Source: Caballeronia sp. TF1N1 (GTDB lineage Bacteria; Pseudomonadota; Gammaproteobacteria; Burkholderiales; Burkholderiaceae). From it: 64,000 bases of DNA. The notes beneath the pieces are model-generated. The model was given only the letters and a program-made list of their open reading frames with translations, was not told the origin of the DNA and searched no databases. The position numbers and the translations under genes are program-made. The stretch is taken from assembly GCF_022878925.1 (NCBI RefSeq), contig NZ_CP084628.1:1054001-1118000 (forward strand). The letters run 5' to 3'. Positions 17,786 to 26,261 of this stretch are shown here, in pieces (position 1 is the stretch's first letter; every line of letters begins with the position of its first letter).

Positions 17786-18514
17786 ATGTCCTTATCAACG
17801 ACACGACTCATGGCCCCGCCCAAGCTGAAAAGCGCCTCGAAAGAAGATGCCGCGCCCACACGCCGCACGCAGCTCGCGGCGAAGACGAAGGAGCGCATCT
17901 TCAGGATCGCCATTCGCGAGTTCGCGGACAAGGGCTTTTCCGGTGCGCGCGTAGAGACCATCGCGAGCCGTTCGAAGGTCAACATCCGCATGATCTATCA
18001 CTACTTTGGCGGCAAGGAAGCGCTTTATGTCGAAGTCCTGGAGCATGTGCTCGCGCGCCTTCGCGAAGCCGAATTAGCTGTCACGCTCGACGCGCATACC
18101 GTCGATCCCGCCGCGGGCATTTTGCAACTTTATGACTTCACCGAAGGCCATTTCGCGGCACACCCCGAGCTGCTGTGTCTGCTTTCATGGGAGAACCTGA
18201 ATCGCGCGCGCTACATGAAGCGTTCGAAGGTCATTCCAGCAATGTCGTCGCCGGTGCTCGACATGCTGCGCACGCTGATCCGTCGTGGCGAGACGGCAGG
18301 GACGTTAAGGCGCGGCATCGACCCGTTGCATCTCTATGTCACGCTGGTGAGTCTCGCGTATTTTCACAAATCGAACGCGTACACGCTGTCACGCATGTTC
18401 GATACCGAGATGCTCGCCGCATCGTGGCAATCCGCGCACAAGGATCAGGCGCATCAACTCGTGCGCGCGTTTCTCGCAAGAGAAGGTACGATGAAGCTCG
18501 CGGTGAATGCGTGA
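17786..18514 (+). CDS. TetR-family transcriptional regulator, RutR/NicS-like
   Basis: The 242-residue protein has a TetR helix-turn-helix near residues 35-80 (IREFADKGFSGARVETIA, then IYHYFGGKEALY). Its C-terminal ligand domain (IDPLHLYVTLVSLAYFHKSN) resembles that of RutR and NicS, regulators of pyrimidine and nicotinate breakdown. It follows the last permease by 17 bases, so it is probably autoregulated with the importer. I use ATG 17786; ATG 17810 is also possible. Its C-terminal codons and stop lie in a 16-base tandem repeat. The effector is inferred to be a ring nitrogen compound or ureide. Confidence 0.85.
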   Translation: MSLSTTRLMAPPKLKSASKEDAAPTRRTQLAAKTKERIFRIAIREFADKGFSGARVETIASRSKVNIRMIYHYFGGKEALYVEVLEHVLARLREAELAVTLDAHTVDPAAGILQLYDFTEGHFAAHPELLCLLSWENLNRARYMKRSKVIPAMSSPVLDMLRTLIRRGETAGTLRRGIDPLHLYVTLVSLAYFHKSNAYTLSRMFDTEMLAASWQSAHKDQAHQLVRAFLAREGTMKLAVNA

Positions 18515-18545
18515 TGCGGTGAATGCGTGTAGCGGTGAATGCGTG
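18500..18545. repeat. Three-copy 16-base tandem repeat across the TetR stop codon
   Basis: The 14-base core GCGGTGAATGCGTG occurs at 18500, 18516 and 18532 with an exact period of 16 bases. The first copy contains the last codons and the TGA stop of the TetR gene. A 16-base period is not a multiple of three, so copy-number change would not simply extend the protein. It probably arose by replication slippage. Confidence 0.85.
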
Positions 18546-18670
18546 AATAAGCGTGCGATTCAAGCCGCGCGCAGGCATGTTTGCGAAGGCCGCAACAAAG
18601 AAGCATTGCGATGCGCCGCCTCTTTGTGATAAAAGCCGAGCCACGCACGCGTCCGTTATCGACGCGGGAC

Positions 18671-18964
18671 ATGCATTGGGAGTCAAGGTTGAGAAGGTCC
18701 GCCGAAAACAAGTTGAAGGTCGTCGCGGTTCGCGTCGAGCCCGCGATCGAACAAAGATTACGCATACTGGCGGAAGCGACTGGGCGCAAGCAGTCGTTTT
18801 TTCTGCAGCAGATGATCGAAAGCGGCATCGCCGCAATGGAAGAGCGGTGGCTCTCGCCGCAAGTGCTCGAACAGGTCAGGAGCGGCGCGTTGCAGTCGTT
18901 GCAGCCATCGAGCGGTGCGACGTCGGATTTGTTCGGCGATTTGCACGACGCTCAGGCCGAATGA
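18671..18964 (+). CDS. Ribbon-helix-helix (CopG/Arc-type) DNA-binding protein
   Basis: The reading frame ends at 18964. Its core (KLKVVAVRVEPAIEQRLRIL, then a helix with ATGRKQSFFLQQMIESG) is a ribbon-helix-helix domain: a short basic beta strand followed by two helices, as in CopG, Arc and many antitoxins. The start is uncertain: I give ATG 18671, but ATG 18611, ATG 18581 or a TTG near 18688 are possible. No toxin gene is adjacent, because the next gene is a convergent LysR gene. It may be an orphan regulator or the remnant of a toxin-antitoxin pair. Confidence 0.65.
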   Translation: MHWESRLRRSAENKLKVVAVRVEPAIEQRLRILAEATGRKQSFFLQQMIESGIAAMEERWLSPQVLEQVRSGALQSLQPSSGATSDLFGDLHDAQAE

Positions 18965-18993
18965 GCGGCTTCGCTCACGCGGAAGCGGCCACC

Positions 18994-19884
18994 CTAAACC
19001 TGAGCAAAACCCAGTGCCATATCGAGAAAGTTCGCGGTCTTGGCTTGCGTGGCTTCAATCCGCGATGCCAACGCAAGCCTGATCGATACGGCTTTGCCGG
19101 TCATGTCGGCATACACGACGCCTTCGACTTGTATCTGGCACACGGAAGCCGGCACGAGCGACACGCCGAACTCGGCCGCGACGAGGTTCACGACCGACGA
19201 AAGCTGCGGCGCCTGCTGGCCTGCAACGGGCTCGAAACCGGCCTCCCTGCATGCGCCGACGATCACATCGTGCAGCGTCGGACTCGCCACGCGCGGCAGC
19301 ATGACGAAGGGATCTTCGGCCAGCGCTGACAATGCGATCTTCTTTTTCTTCGCCAGCCGATGCGTGACGGGCAGCACCACACGCATGGGCTCTACCGCGA
19401 TGTGGTGAAACTCGACGCCCACAGGCGACTGGCTGCCGAGCCGCACGAACGCGACATCGACGGTGCCTGCATCGAGATAAGCCAGCAATTGGGCGGTGTT
19501 GCCTTCGGCCAACGTAAGCGTAACGTTAGGAAATGCCTGCCGATACGCGCGAATCAGTTGCGACACGACCGGATTGAACGCCGCGGAACCCGTGAAACCG
19601 ATGTTGAGTTGCCCCATTTCACCGCGTCCCGCGCTTTGCGCGTTTTCCACGGCAATGCGCGTGTCGTTCAGGATGCGTCTGGCATCGGCCGCAAACGCTT
19701 CTCCGGCCTCGGTCAGCACCACGCCGTGCCCCGTGCGACGGAACAGGCGCACGCCAATTTCGTCTTCTAGAGCGTGAATCTGCTGACTGAGCGGCGGCTG
19801 CCCGATGCCGAGCCGCTCCGCCGCGCGCGTCACGTTTAGCTCTTCGGCCACGGCCAGAAAATAACGAATATGGCGCAATTCCAT
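18994..19884 (-). CDS. LysR-family transcriptional regulator
   Basis: This 296-residue LysR protein has the N-terminal helix-turn-helix (MELRHIRYFLAVAEELNV, then GIGQPPLSQQIHALE) typical of the CatR/BenM-related branch, followed by an effector-binding domain. It is divergent from sdhC, with about 220 bases between the two starts, so it may influence the succinate dehydrogenase operon. LysR proteins of this branch often sense aromatic or dicarboxylic acids. That link is positional inference only. Confidence 0.9.
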   Translation of the reverse strand: MELRHIRYFLAVAEELNVTRAAERLGIGQPPLSQQIHALEDEIGVRLFRRTGHGVVLTEAGEAFAADARRILNDTRIAVENAQSAGRGEMGQLNIGFTGSAAFNPVVSQLIRAYRQAFPNVTLTLAEGNTAQLLAYLDAGTVDVAFVRLGSQSPVGVEFHHIAVEPMRVVLPVTHRLAKKKKIALSALAEDPFVMLPRVASPTLHDVIVGACREAGFEPVAGQQAPQLSSVVNLVAAEFGVSLVPASVCQIQVEGVVYADMTGKAVSIRLALASRIEATQAKTANFLDMALGFAQV

Positions 19885-20103
19885 GCGATATCTGTTAAAG
19901 CTATTTCAGAAAGACGAGATAGATATTGGACAGTATAACAACGACGCGACAAAATAACGCTATCGCGCAGACCGCGCGCCTATAACTCTTCCTCCAATAC
20001 ACGCGGCCGGTTTTCGACTGAGGCCGACGGGACGAGTCGCGCTCGACGAGCGTGCCGGCGACGTGCTGCGGTTGCTCAATCTAAAGTGAGAAGGGGTCTG
20101 CCC
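19885..20103. promoter_or_regulatory. Divergent promoter region, LysR gene and sdhCDAB
   Basis: This region of about 220 bases separates the LysR start from the sdhC start. The part next to the LysR gene (19885-19965) is AT-richer. AGAAGGGG at about 20089-20095 is the ribosome-binding site that selects GTG 20104 for sdhC. No promoter boxes were assigned with confidence. Confidence 0.4.
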
Positions 20104-20514
20104 GTGGCTGAAGCCGTAAAAAAACCAAGGCCCGAGTTCCGGAACATCGGGCTTGGTCAACTCGCGAAGTATCGCTTGCCGCTCGCGGGGAAGGTGTCCA
20201 TCCTGCATCGCATCAGCGGCTTGCTGCTTTTCGTGTCGCTGCCGTTCATTCTCTATCTGCTCGATCAGAGCCTGACCTCGGAACTCAGTTTCGACGCGTT
20301 CAAGGGCTTTCTGGCCAACCCCATCGTCAAGATCATCACGCTCGTGCTGTCGTGGGCGTATCTGCATCACTTCTGCGCGGGCATTCGCTTTCTGCTGCTC
20401 GACACGCACGTTGGCGTGAACAAGGAAGGCGGCAAGCAAAGCGCGTTGATCGTGCTCGTCGTCTCGCTGCTTCTCACGGCTGTGATGGCCCTTAAAATTT
20501 TCGGAGCCGTCTAA
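20104..20514 (+). CDS. sdhC: Succinate dehydrogenase cytochrome b556 subunit
   Basis: SdhC is one of two membrane anchors of complex II and helps bind haem b and ubiquinone. The 136-residue product starts at GTG 20104 after AGAAGGGG and reads VAEAVKKPRPEFRNIG. It has three membrane helices. SILHRISG contains the conserved Ser/Arg quinone-site residues, and the LHHFCAGIRFLLLDTHVG helix carries the haem-ligand histidine. It is the first gene of sdhCDAB and is four bases from sdhD. Confidence 0.95.
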   Translation: MAEAVKKPRPEFRNIGLGQLAKYRLPLAGKVSILHRISGLLLFVSLPFILYLLDQSLTSELSFDAFKGFLANPIVKIITLVLSWAYLHHFCAGIRFLLLDTHVGVNKEGGKQSALIVLVVSLLLTAVMALKIFGAV

Positions 20515-20518
20515 GACC

Positions 20519-20887
20519 ATGGCAACCCAAAACAGAGTTGGCCCGAAGCGCCTGGTCGTGGGCGCGCATTACGGCCTGCGCGACTGGCTCGCGCAACGTA
20601 TCACCGCCGTCGTGATGGCGGCGTACACCGTCGTTTTGCTGTTCTGGTTCTTCGCCGCTCACAGCTTCTCCTATGAAGGCTGGGCGTCCATCTTCGCCAT
20701 GCAGTGGATGAAGCTTGCCACCTTCGTGACTCTGCTTTGCCTGTTCTATCACGCGTGGGTCGGCATTCGCGATATCTGGATGGATTACGTGAAGCCCATG
20801 GCCGTGCGCCTGTTTCTTCAGGTGCTGACCATCCTCTGGCTCGTCGGATGCGCCGGCTACGCTGCACAGATTCTCTGGAGAGTTTAA
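20519..20887 (+). CDS. sdhD: Succinate dehydrogenase membrane anchor subunit
   Basis: The 122-residue SdhD completes the membrane anchor with SdhC. Three hydrophobic helices are visible. FYHAWVGIRDIWMDYVKP contains the haem-ligand histidine and the Asp-Tyr pair that lies at the quinone site. The N-terminal GAHYGLRDWLAQR segment is typical of the proteobacterial family. It lies four bases after sdhC and five before sdhA. Confidence 0.95.
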   Translation: MATQNRVGPKRLVVGAHYGLRDWLAQRITAVVMAAYTVVLLFWFFAAHSFSYEGWASIFAMQWMKLATFVTLLCLFYHAWVGIRDIWMDYVKPMAVRLFLQVLTILWLVGCAGYAAQILWRV

Positions 20888-20892
20888 AGAAC

Positions 20893-22668
20893 ATGGCTGC
20901 AATCAAGACTTCCCTGCCGCGTCGCCGTTTCGACGTGGTCATCGTGGGCGCGGGCGGCTCGGGCATGCGCGCATCGCTGCAGCTCGCGCGTGCGGGCCTG
21001 TCGGTCGCTGTGTTGTCGAAGGTGTTTCCCACGCGCTCGCATACGGTCGCCGCGCAAGGCGGCATTGGCGCCTCGCTTGGCAACATGAGCGAGGACAACT
21101 GGCACTATCACTTCTACGACACCATCAAGGGCTCCGACTGGCTCGGCGACCAGGATGCAATCGAATTCATGTGCCGTGAAGCGCCCAACGCCGTGTATGA
21201 GCTCGAACACATGGGCATGCCGTTCGACCGCAATCCGGATGGCACGATCTATCAGCGTCCGTTCGGCGGACACACGGCCAACTACGGCGAAAAGCCCGTG
21301 CAACGCGCCTGTGCCGCGGCCGACCGTACCGGCCACGCGTTGTTGCACACGCTGTATCAGCAGAACGTCGCGGCCAAAACGCACTTCTTCGTCGAATGGA
21401 TGGCGCTGGACCTGATCCGCGACGCCGAAGGCGATGTGCTCGGCGTCACCGCGCTGGAGATGGAAACGGGCGACGTGTATATCCTCGAAGGCAAGACCAC
21501 GCTGTTCGCCACGGGCGGCGCGGGACGTATCTTCGCGGCATCGACGAATGCGTTCATCAACACGGGCGATGGCTTGGGCATGGCCGCGCGCTCGGGCATC
21601 GCGTTGCAGGACATGGAGTTCTGGCAATTCCACCCGACCGGTGTCGCGGGCGCGGGCGTGCTGATTACCGAAGGCGTGCGCGGCGAAGGCGGCATCTTGC
21701 GCAATTCGAACGGCGACCGCTTCATGGAGCGCTACGCACCGACGCTCAAGGACCTCGCGCCGCGCGACTTCGTTTCGCGTTCGATGGATCAGGAAATCAA
21801 GGAAGGCCGTGGCGTGGGTCCGAACAAGGACCACGTGTTGCTGGATCTGTCGCACATCGGCGCCGAGACGATCATGAAGCGCTTGCCGTCGATTCGCGAG
21901 ATCGCGCTCAAGTTCGCCAACGTCGATTGCATCAAGGAGCCCATTCCCGTGGTGCCGACCATCCACTATCAAATGGGTGGCATACCGACGAACATGCACG
22001 GGCAGGTCGTGGGTACGTCCAATGGTTATAACGAGCCGGTCAACGGGTTCTACGCGGTGGGCGAATGCTCGTGCGTCTCGGTGCACGGCGCGAACCGTCT
22101 GGGCACGAACTCGCTGCTCGACCTGGTGGTGTTCGGCCGCGCGGCGGGCAATCACATCATCAAGCACGCGAAGGAGTTGAAAGAGCACAAGCCGCTGCCG
22201 GCCGATGCCGCCGACTTCGCGCTCGAACGTCTCGCGGTGCTGGAGAAGTCGACGTCGGGCGAATACACGCAGAACATCGCCAACGACATTCGTTCGACCA
22301 TGCAGGCGCATGCGGGCGTGTTCCGCACATCGAAGCTGCTCGAAGAGGGCGTGAGCAAGATCGACGAACTCACCGCGCGCGTGAAGCACGTGCATCTGAA
22401 GGACAAATCGAAGGTGTTCAACACGGCGAAGGTCGAGGCGCTGGAGTTGGCGAACCTGATCGAAGTCGCGCGCGCGACCATGGTGTCGGCCGAAGCGCGC
22501 AAGGAAAGCCGTGGCGCGCACGCGCACAGCGACTTCGAGCATCGCGACGATGAGAACTGGATGCGCCATACGCTGTGGTTCAGCGAAGGCGATCGCCTCG
22601 ACTACAAGCCGGTGCAGATGAAGCCGCTGACGGTCGAATCGGTGCCGCCGAAGGCACGGACCTTCTAA
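20893..22668 (+). CDS. sdhA: Succinate dehydrogenase flavoprotein subunit
   Basis: SdhA oxidises succinate to fumarate in the TCA cycle. The 591-residue protein has an N-terminal FAD motif ([13 protein letters not shown]), the SHTVAAQGG segment whose histidine binds FAD covalently, and the C-terminal active-site segment [16 protein letters not shown] 20893 begins MAAIKTSLP, the usual N terminus; the frame runs further upstream inside sdhD but that is not coding in this frame. It is 19 bases from sdhB. Covalent flavinylation normally needs SdhE, whose gene is not adjacent here. Confidence 0.96.
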   Translation: MAAIKTSLPRRRFDVVIVGAGGSGMRASLQLARAGLSVAVLSKVFPTRSHTVAAQGGIGASLGNMSEDNWHYHFYDTIKGSDWLGDQDAIEFMCREAPNAVYELEHMGMPFDRNPDGTIYQRPFGGHTANYGEKPVQRACAAADRTGHALLHTLYQQNVAAKTHFFVEWMALDLIRDAEGDVLGVTALEMETGDVYILEGKTTLFATGGAGRIFAASTNAFINTGDGLGMAARSGIALQDMEFWQFHPTGVAGAGVLITEGVRGEGGILRNSNGDRFMERYAPTLKDLAPRDFVSRSMDQEIKEGRGVGPNKDHVLLDLSHIGAETIMKRLPSIREIALKFANVDCIKEPIPVVPTIHYQMGGIPTNMHGQVVGTSNGYNEPVNGFYAVGECSCVSVHGANRLGTNSLLDLVVFGRAAGNHIIKHAKELKEHKPLPADAADFALERLAVLEKSTSGEYTQNIANDIRSTMQAHAGVFRTSKLLEEGVSKIDELTARVKHVHLKDKSKVFNTAKVEALELANLIEVARATMVSAEARKESRGAHAHSDFEHRDDENWMRHTLWFSEGDRLDYKPVQMKPLTVESVPPKARTF

Positions 22669-22687
22669 GGCACAAGGGAAAATCGAA

Positions 22688-23392
22688 ATGGCAAAGAGAA
22701 TCTTCGAAGTCTATCGCTACGATCCGGACAAGGACGCAGCCCCGCGCATGCAGACGTACGAGCTGGAGATCGACTCGCACGAACGCATGCTGCTCGATGC
22801 ACTGCTCAAGCTGAAGTCGGTCGACGAGACGCTGTCGTTTCGTCGTTCGTGCCGCGAAGGCGTGTGCGGCTCGGACGCGATGAACATCAATGGCAAGAAC
22901 GGTCTTGCGTGTTTGCAGAACATGAACGATCTGCCGCAGCGCATTGTGCTGCGTCCGCTGCCGGGCTTGCCGGTGGTGCGCGATCTGATTTGCGACTTCA
23001 CGCAATTTTTTAATCAGTATCATTCGATCAAGCCGTATCTGATCAACGACACGCCGCCGCCGGAAAAAGAGCGTCTGCAGTCGCCGGTCGAACGCGACGA
23101 GCTCGACGGGCTGTACGAGTGCATTCTGTGCGCGAGTTGCTCGACGTCGTGCCCGAGCTTCTGGTGGAATCCGGACAAGTTCGTCGGACCGGCGGGCTTG
23201 CTGCAGGCGTATCGCTTCATTGCGGATAGCCGCGATGAAGCGACCGGCGAGCGTCTGGACAACCTGGAAGATCCGTATCGTCTGTTCCGTTGCCACACGA
23301 TCATGAATTGCGTCGACGTGTGCCCGAAGGGGCTCAACCCGACCAAGGCGATCGGCAAGATCAAGGAATTGATGGTGCGCCGCGCGGTGTAG
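22688..23392 (+). CDS. sdhB: Succinate dehydrogenase iron-sulfur subunit
   Basis: SdhB carries electrons from SdhA to the membrane quinone site. The 234 residues contain the three cluster-binding regions: [2Fe-2S] in [10 protein letters not shown] with a later LACLQN cysteine, [4Fe-4S] in [12 protein letters not shown], and [3Fe-4S] in [14 protein letters not shown]. Length is standard. It is followed after 27 bases by a strong terminator, so the operon ends here and does not continue into sdhE or gltA. Confidence 0.96.
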   Translation: MAKRIFEVYRYDPDKDAAPRMQTYELEIDSHERMLLDALLKLKSVDETLSFRRSCREGVCGSDAMNINGKNGLACLQNMNDLPQRIVLRPLPGLPVVRDLICDFTQFFNQYHSIKPYLINDTPPPEKERLQSPVERDELDGLYECILCASCSTSCPSFWWNPDKFVGPAGLLQAYRFIADSRDEATGERLDNLEDPYRLFRCHTIMNCVDVCPKGLNPTKAIGKIKELMVRRAV

Positions 23393-23419
23393 CGCGAATG
23401 GCGTAACAAGCATTGAACG

Positions 23420-23454
23420 ACTGCCGAAGCTGAGCGTGAGCCAGCTTCGGCAGT
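23420..23454 (+). terminator. Intrinsic terminator of sdhCDAB
   Basis: A perfect 13-base-pair stem (left arm ACTGCCGAAGCTG, 23420-23432) closes a nine-base loop and is followed by a T-rich run (TTGTCGTTT). It lies 27 bases after the sdhB stop in the transcribed direction. Confidence 0.9.
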
Positions 23455-23753
23455 TGTCGTTTGAGAGCTAGCTCAAGCGTGCAAACGTCCCGTCGAAAAG
23501 GGACAGATACTGAGAGTAACTAAGCACATTTTTAACTATCCGGTTAGAATATCGAGATTGCACAAGTGCCGTCGTCGGCACCGCTAATCGCCATGCTCCC
23601 CGCATGGCGTTGAGAAGGGCCGTGCCGCGCGCAACCCTGCGCCGTGCAGCAACGCTTCGTCTGCAAGCCTGTTTCGCCGATGCGTTCCCATCCAGCGTAC
23701 CGAAGGCTCTATCCTTCGCGACCGACCGCGCCCGAGCTTCTTGGAGAAAATAG
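23455..23753. promoter_or_regulatory. Intergenic region upstream of gcd
   Basis: About 300 bases separate the sdh terminator from the gcd start. The stretch around 23515-23570 (CATTTTTAACTATCCGG and neighbours) is AT-richer and could carry the gcd promoter. A TTGGAGAAAA sequence just before ATG 23754 serves as ribosome-binding site. I see no gene or riboswitch in it. Confidence 0.4.
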
Positions 23754-26186
23754 ATGTCTACGAGTAATACCCGTGTTTCAGCCGCGCTGAGAACCGGTTG
23801 TGTGTTGTTGGGGCTCGCAATGCTGGCCACGGGTTTGTTCTTCGTTGCAGGCGGCGCGAAGCTCGTCTTGCTGCACGGCAGCCCGTACTTCGTGATCGCC
23901 GGGATCGTGATCGCCGTGGCCGCGGTGCAGTTGATGCGCGCGCGGTCTTCCGCGGTCATCGTGTATGGCGTGGCGTTCGTCGGCACGCTGATCTGGGCCT
24001 TGATCGACGCAGGCTTCGATTTCTGGCCGCTGGTGTCGCGTCTCATGTTGCCGACGGGCTTCATGGTGCTCGCGTTGCTGCTATGGCCGTCGTTGCGCAA
24101 GCATGAGAGGGTGACGCCCGCGTCGAAATGGGCATACGGTTTGAGCGCGCTGTTTGCGTTGGGCATGGTCGTCACGTTCGTGCAGATGTTCGAACCGCAC
24201 GACCCGGTCGCCTTCGAGGGCACGCCTGCGCCGCTCGCACCGCTTGCACAGAACGACGCGCAGAAGAATTGGAGCAACTATGGCAATACGCCGGGCGGCA
24301 GCCGTTTCGTGGCGCTGAACCAGATCACGCGCGACAACATCAAGGACCTGCACGTTGCATGGACTTTTCATACGGGCGACGTGCCGGTGAGTCCCGGTGG
24401 CAACGGCGCGGAAGATCAGCAGACGCCGTTGCAAGTGGGCGATCGCATCTTCATGTGCACGCCGCATAACAACGTGATCGCTGTCGATGTCGACAGCGGC
24501 AAGCAAATCTGGAAGCGCGAAATCAATGCGCAGGCGCAGGTGTGGAACCGTTGTCGCGGCCTTGCATACTTCGATGCCACGCAAGCGCTTACGCAGCCTT
24601 CGGTCGCGGGTTCGACGCCCGTGATCGCGCCGACGCTTGCATCGGGCGAAGCGTGTCAGCGCCGCATTCTGATGAACACGATCGATGCGCGCCTCGTTGC
24701 CATCGATGCCGATAACGGCGCGCTCTGCGATAGCTTCGGCGACCATGGTTTCGTGAATCTGAAAGCAGGCCTTGGCGCGGCGGATGACCCCAAGTATCAG
24801 CTTACTTCCGCGCCGACGCTTGCAGGCACGACCGTGGTCGTGGGCGGGCGAGTAGCGGATAACGTGCAGACCGACATGCCCGGTGGCGTGCTGCGCGGTT
24901 TCGATGTCATCACGGGGCAAATGCGCTGGGCTTTCGATCCGGGCCATGACGATCCCAACGCGCAACTCGAGCCGGGTCAGACCTTTGCTCGGAGCACGCC
25001 GAACTCGTGGGCGCCCATGTCGTACGATCCCGCGATGAACACGGTGTTCATCCCGATGGGCAGCTCCTCGGTGGATCTCTGGGGCGCGAACCGCACGGCT
25101 CTGGATCATCGTTATGCCACGTCCATCCTCGCGCTCGATGCCACGACGGGCAAGGAGAAGTGGGTCTACCAGACGGTCCACAACGATTTGTGGGACTTCG
25201 ACGTTCCCATGCAGCCGAGCCTGATCGACTTCCCCGAGAAGGATGGTTCGACCAAACCCGCCGTGGTGTTCGGCACGAAGTCCGGGCAGGTCTTCGTGCT
25301 CGATCGGCTTACGGGTCAGCCGCTCACGCGCGTCGAGGAAAAGCCCGTCAAAAAGGGCAGCATTCCCGGCGAGCAGTATCCCGATACCCAGCCGTACTCG
25401 GTCGGCATGCCGCTCATCGGCGCCGATACGCTGAAGGAATCGGACATGTGGGGCGCCACGCCTTTCGATCAACTCATCTGCCGGATCAGCTTCAAGTCGA
25501 TGCGTTACGACGGTCTCTTTACGCCGCCCGACACGGACATCTCGCTGAGCTTTCCAGGCTCGCTCGGCGGCATGAACTGGGGCAGCCTTTCGACCGATCC
25601 GAATAGTCACTACATCTTCGTGAACGACATGCGCCTCGGCCTCTGGGTGCAGATGATTCCGCAGAAGACCGACAACGTGCAGGCCAGCAACGGCGGCGAG
25701 TCCGTAAACACCGGCATGGGCGCGGTGCCGCTGAAAGGCACGCCTTACGCCGTCAACAAAAACCGCTTCATGTCGCCGCTCGGTATCCCTTGTCAGAAGC
25801 CGCCTTTCGGCACGCTTTCCGCGGTCGATTTAAAGACGCAGAAGATCGTATGGCAAGTGCCTGTGGGCACGGTGCAGGACACGGGTCCCTTCGGTATCAA
25901 GATGGGGATGAAGATGCCCATTGGCATGCCGACGCTCGGCGGCACGCTGGCGACGCAGGGCGGCCTCGTGTTCATCGCGGGGACGCAAGACTACTACCTG
26001 CGTGCCTTCGATAGCGCGACCGGCAAGGAGGTATGGAAAGCGCGTCTGCCGGTGGGAAGTCAGGGTGGACCGATGAGCTATGTATCGCCGAAAACGGGCA
26101 AGCAGTACGTGCTCATCTCGGCGGGCGGCGCGCGACAGTCGCCGGATCGGGGCGATTATGTCATCGCCTATGCACTGGATCATTGA
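23754..26186 (+). CDS. gcd: Membrane-bound PQQ-dependent glucose dehydrogenase
   Basis: This 810-residue quinoprotein oxidises glucose to gluconolactone on the periplasmic side and passes electrons to ubiquinone. The first 140 residues form about five membrane helices. The rest is the PQQ beta-propeller, with recognisable blades such as GNTPGGSRFVALNQI, NDLWDFDVPMQPSLID and SGQVFVLDRLTGQPL, and the conserved end SPKTGKQYVLISAGG. Length matches E. coli Gcd (about 800). Gluconate excretion by this enzyme underlies mineral-phosphate solubilisation in soil bacteria. No PQQ biosynthesis genes are in the window. It has its own terminator. Confidence 0.94.
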   Translation: MSTSNTRVSAALRTGCVLLGLAMLATGLFFVAGGAKLVLLHGSPYFVIAGIVIAVAAVQLMRARSSAVIVYGVAFVGTLIWALIDAGFDFWPLVSRLMLPTGFMVLALLLWPSLRKHERVTPASKWAYGLSALFALGMVVTFVQMFEPHDPVAFEGTPAPLAPLAQNDAQKNWSNYGNTPGGSRFVALNQITRDNIKDLHVAWTFHTGDVPVSPGGNGAEDQQTPLQVGDRIFMCTPHNNVIAVDVDSGKQIWKREINAQAQVWNRCRGLAYFDATQALTQPSVAGSTPVIAPTLASGEACQRRILMNTIDARLVAIDADNGALCDSFGDHGFVNLKAGLGAADDPKYQLTSAPTLAGTTVVVGGRVADNVQTDMPGGVLRGFDVITGQMRWAFDPGHDDPNAQLEPGQTFARSTPNSWAPMSYDPAMNTVFIPMGSSSVDLWGANRTALDHRYATSILALDATTGKEKWVYQTVHNDLWDFDVPMQPSLIDFPEKDGSTKPAVVFGTKSGQVFVLDRLTGQPLTRVEEKPVKKGSIPGEQYPDTQPYSVGMPLIGADTLKESDMWGATPFDQLICRISFKSMRYDGLFTPPDTDISLSFPGSLGGMNWGSLSTDPNSHYIFVNDMRLGLWVQMIPQKTDNVQASNGGESVNTGMGAVPLKGTPYAVNKNRFMSPLGIPCQKPPFGTLSAVDLKTQKIVWQVPVGTVQDTGPFGIKMGMKMPIGMPTLGGTLATQGGLVFIAGTQDYYLRAFDSATGKEVWKARLPVGSQGGPMSYVSPKTGKQYVLISAGGARQSPDRGDYVIAYALDH

Positions 26187-26192
26187 GTACGC

Positions 26193-26217
26193 GCCGTCGC
26201 TTGGTTAAAGTGACGGC
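26193..26217 (+). terminator. Intrinsic terminator of gcd
   Basis: A ten-base-pair stem with one G-T wobble (GCCGTCGCTT paired with AAGTGACGGC) closes a five-base loop and is followed by TTCTCTTC. It lies six bases after the gcd stop, separating gcd from the porin gene. Confidence 0.8.
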
Positions 26218-26261
26218 TTCTCTTCGAGCCTGTCGGCCTGGCGCGTCAGCACAACAACAAT

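Noticed and set aside
18500..18545. Possible CRISPR repeats
   Set aside because: Only three copies with two-base spacers, and no cas genes; a simple tandem repeat explains it.
20884..22569. A 561-residue leftward open frame
   Set aside because: Antisense shadow of sdhA; its composition is the usual arginine-rich pattern of GC-rich shadow frames.
24081..25610. A 509-residue leftward open frame
   Set aside because: Antisense shadow of gcd without any motif.
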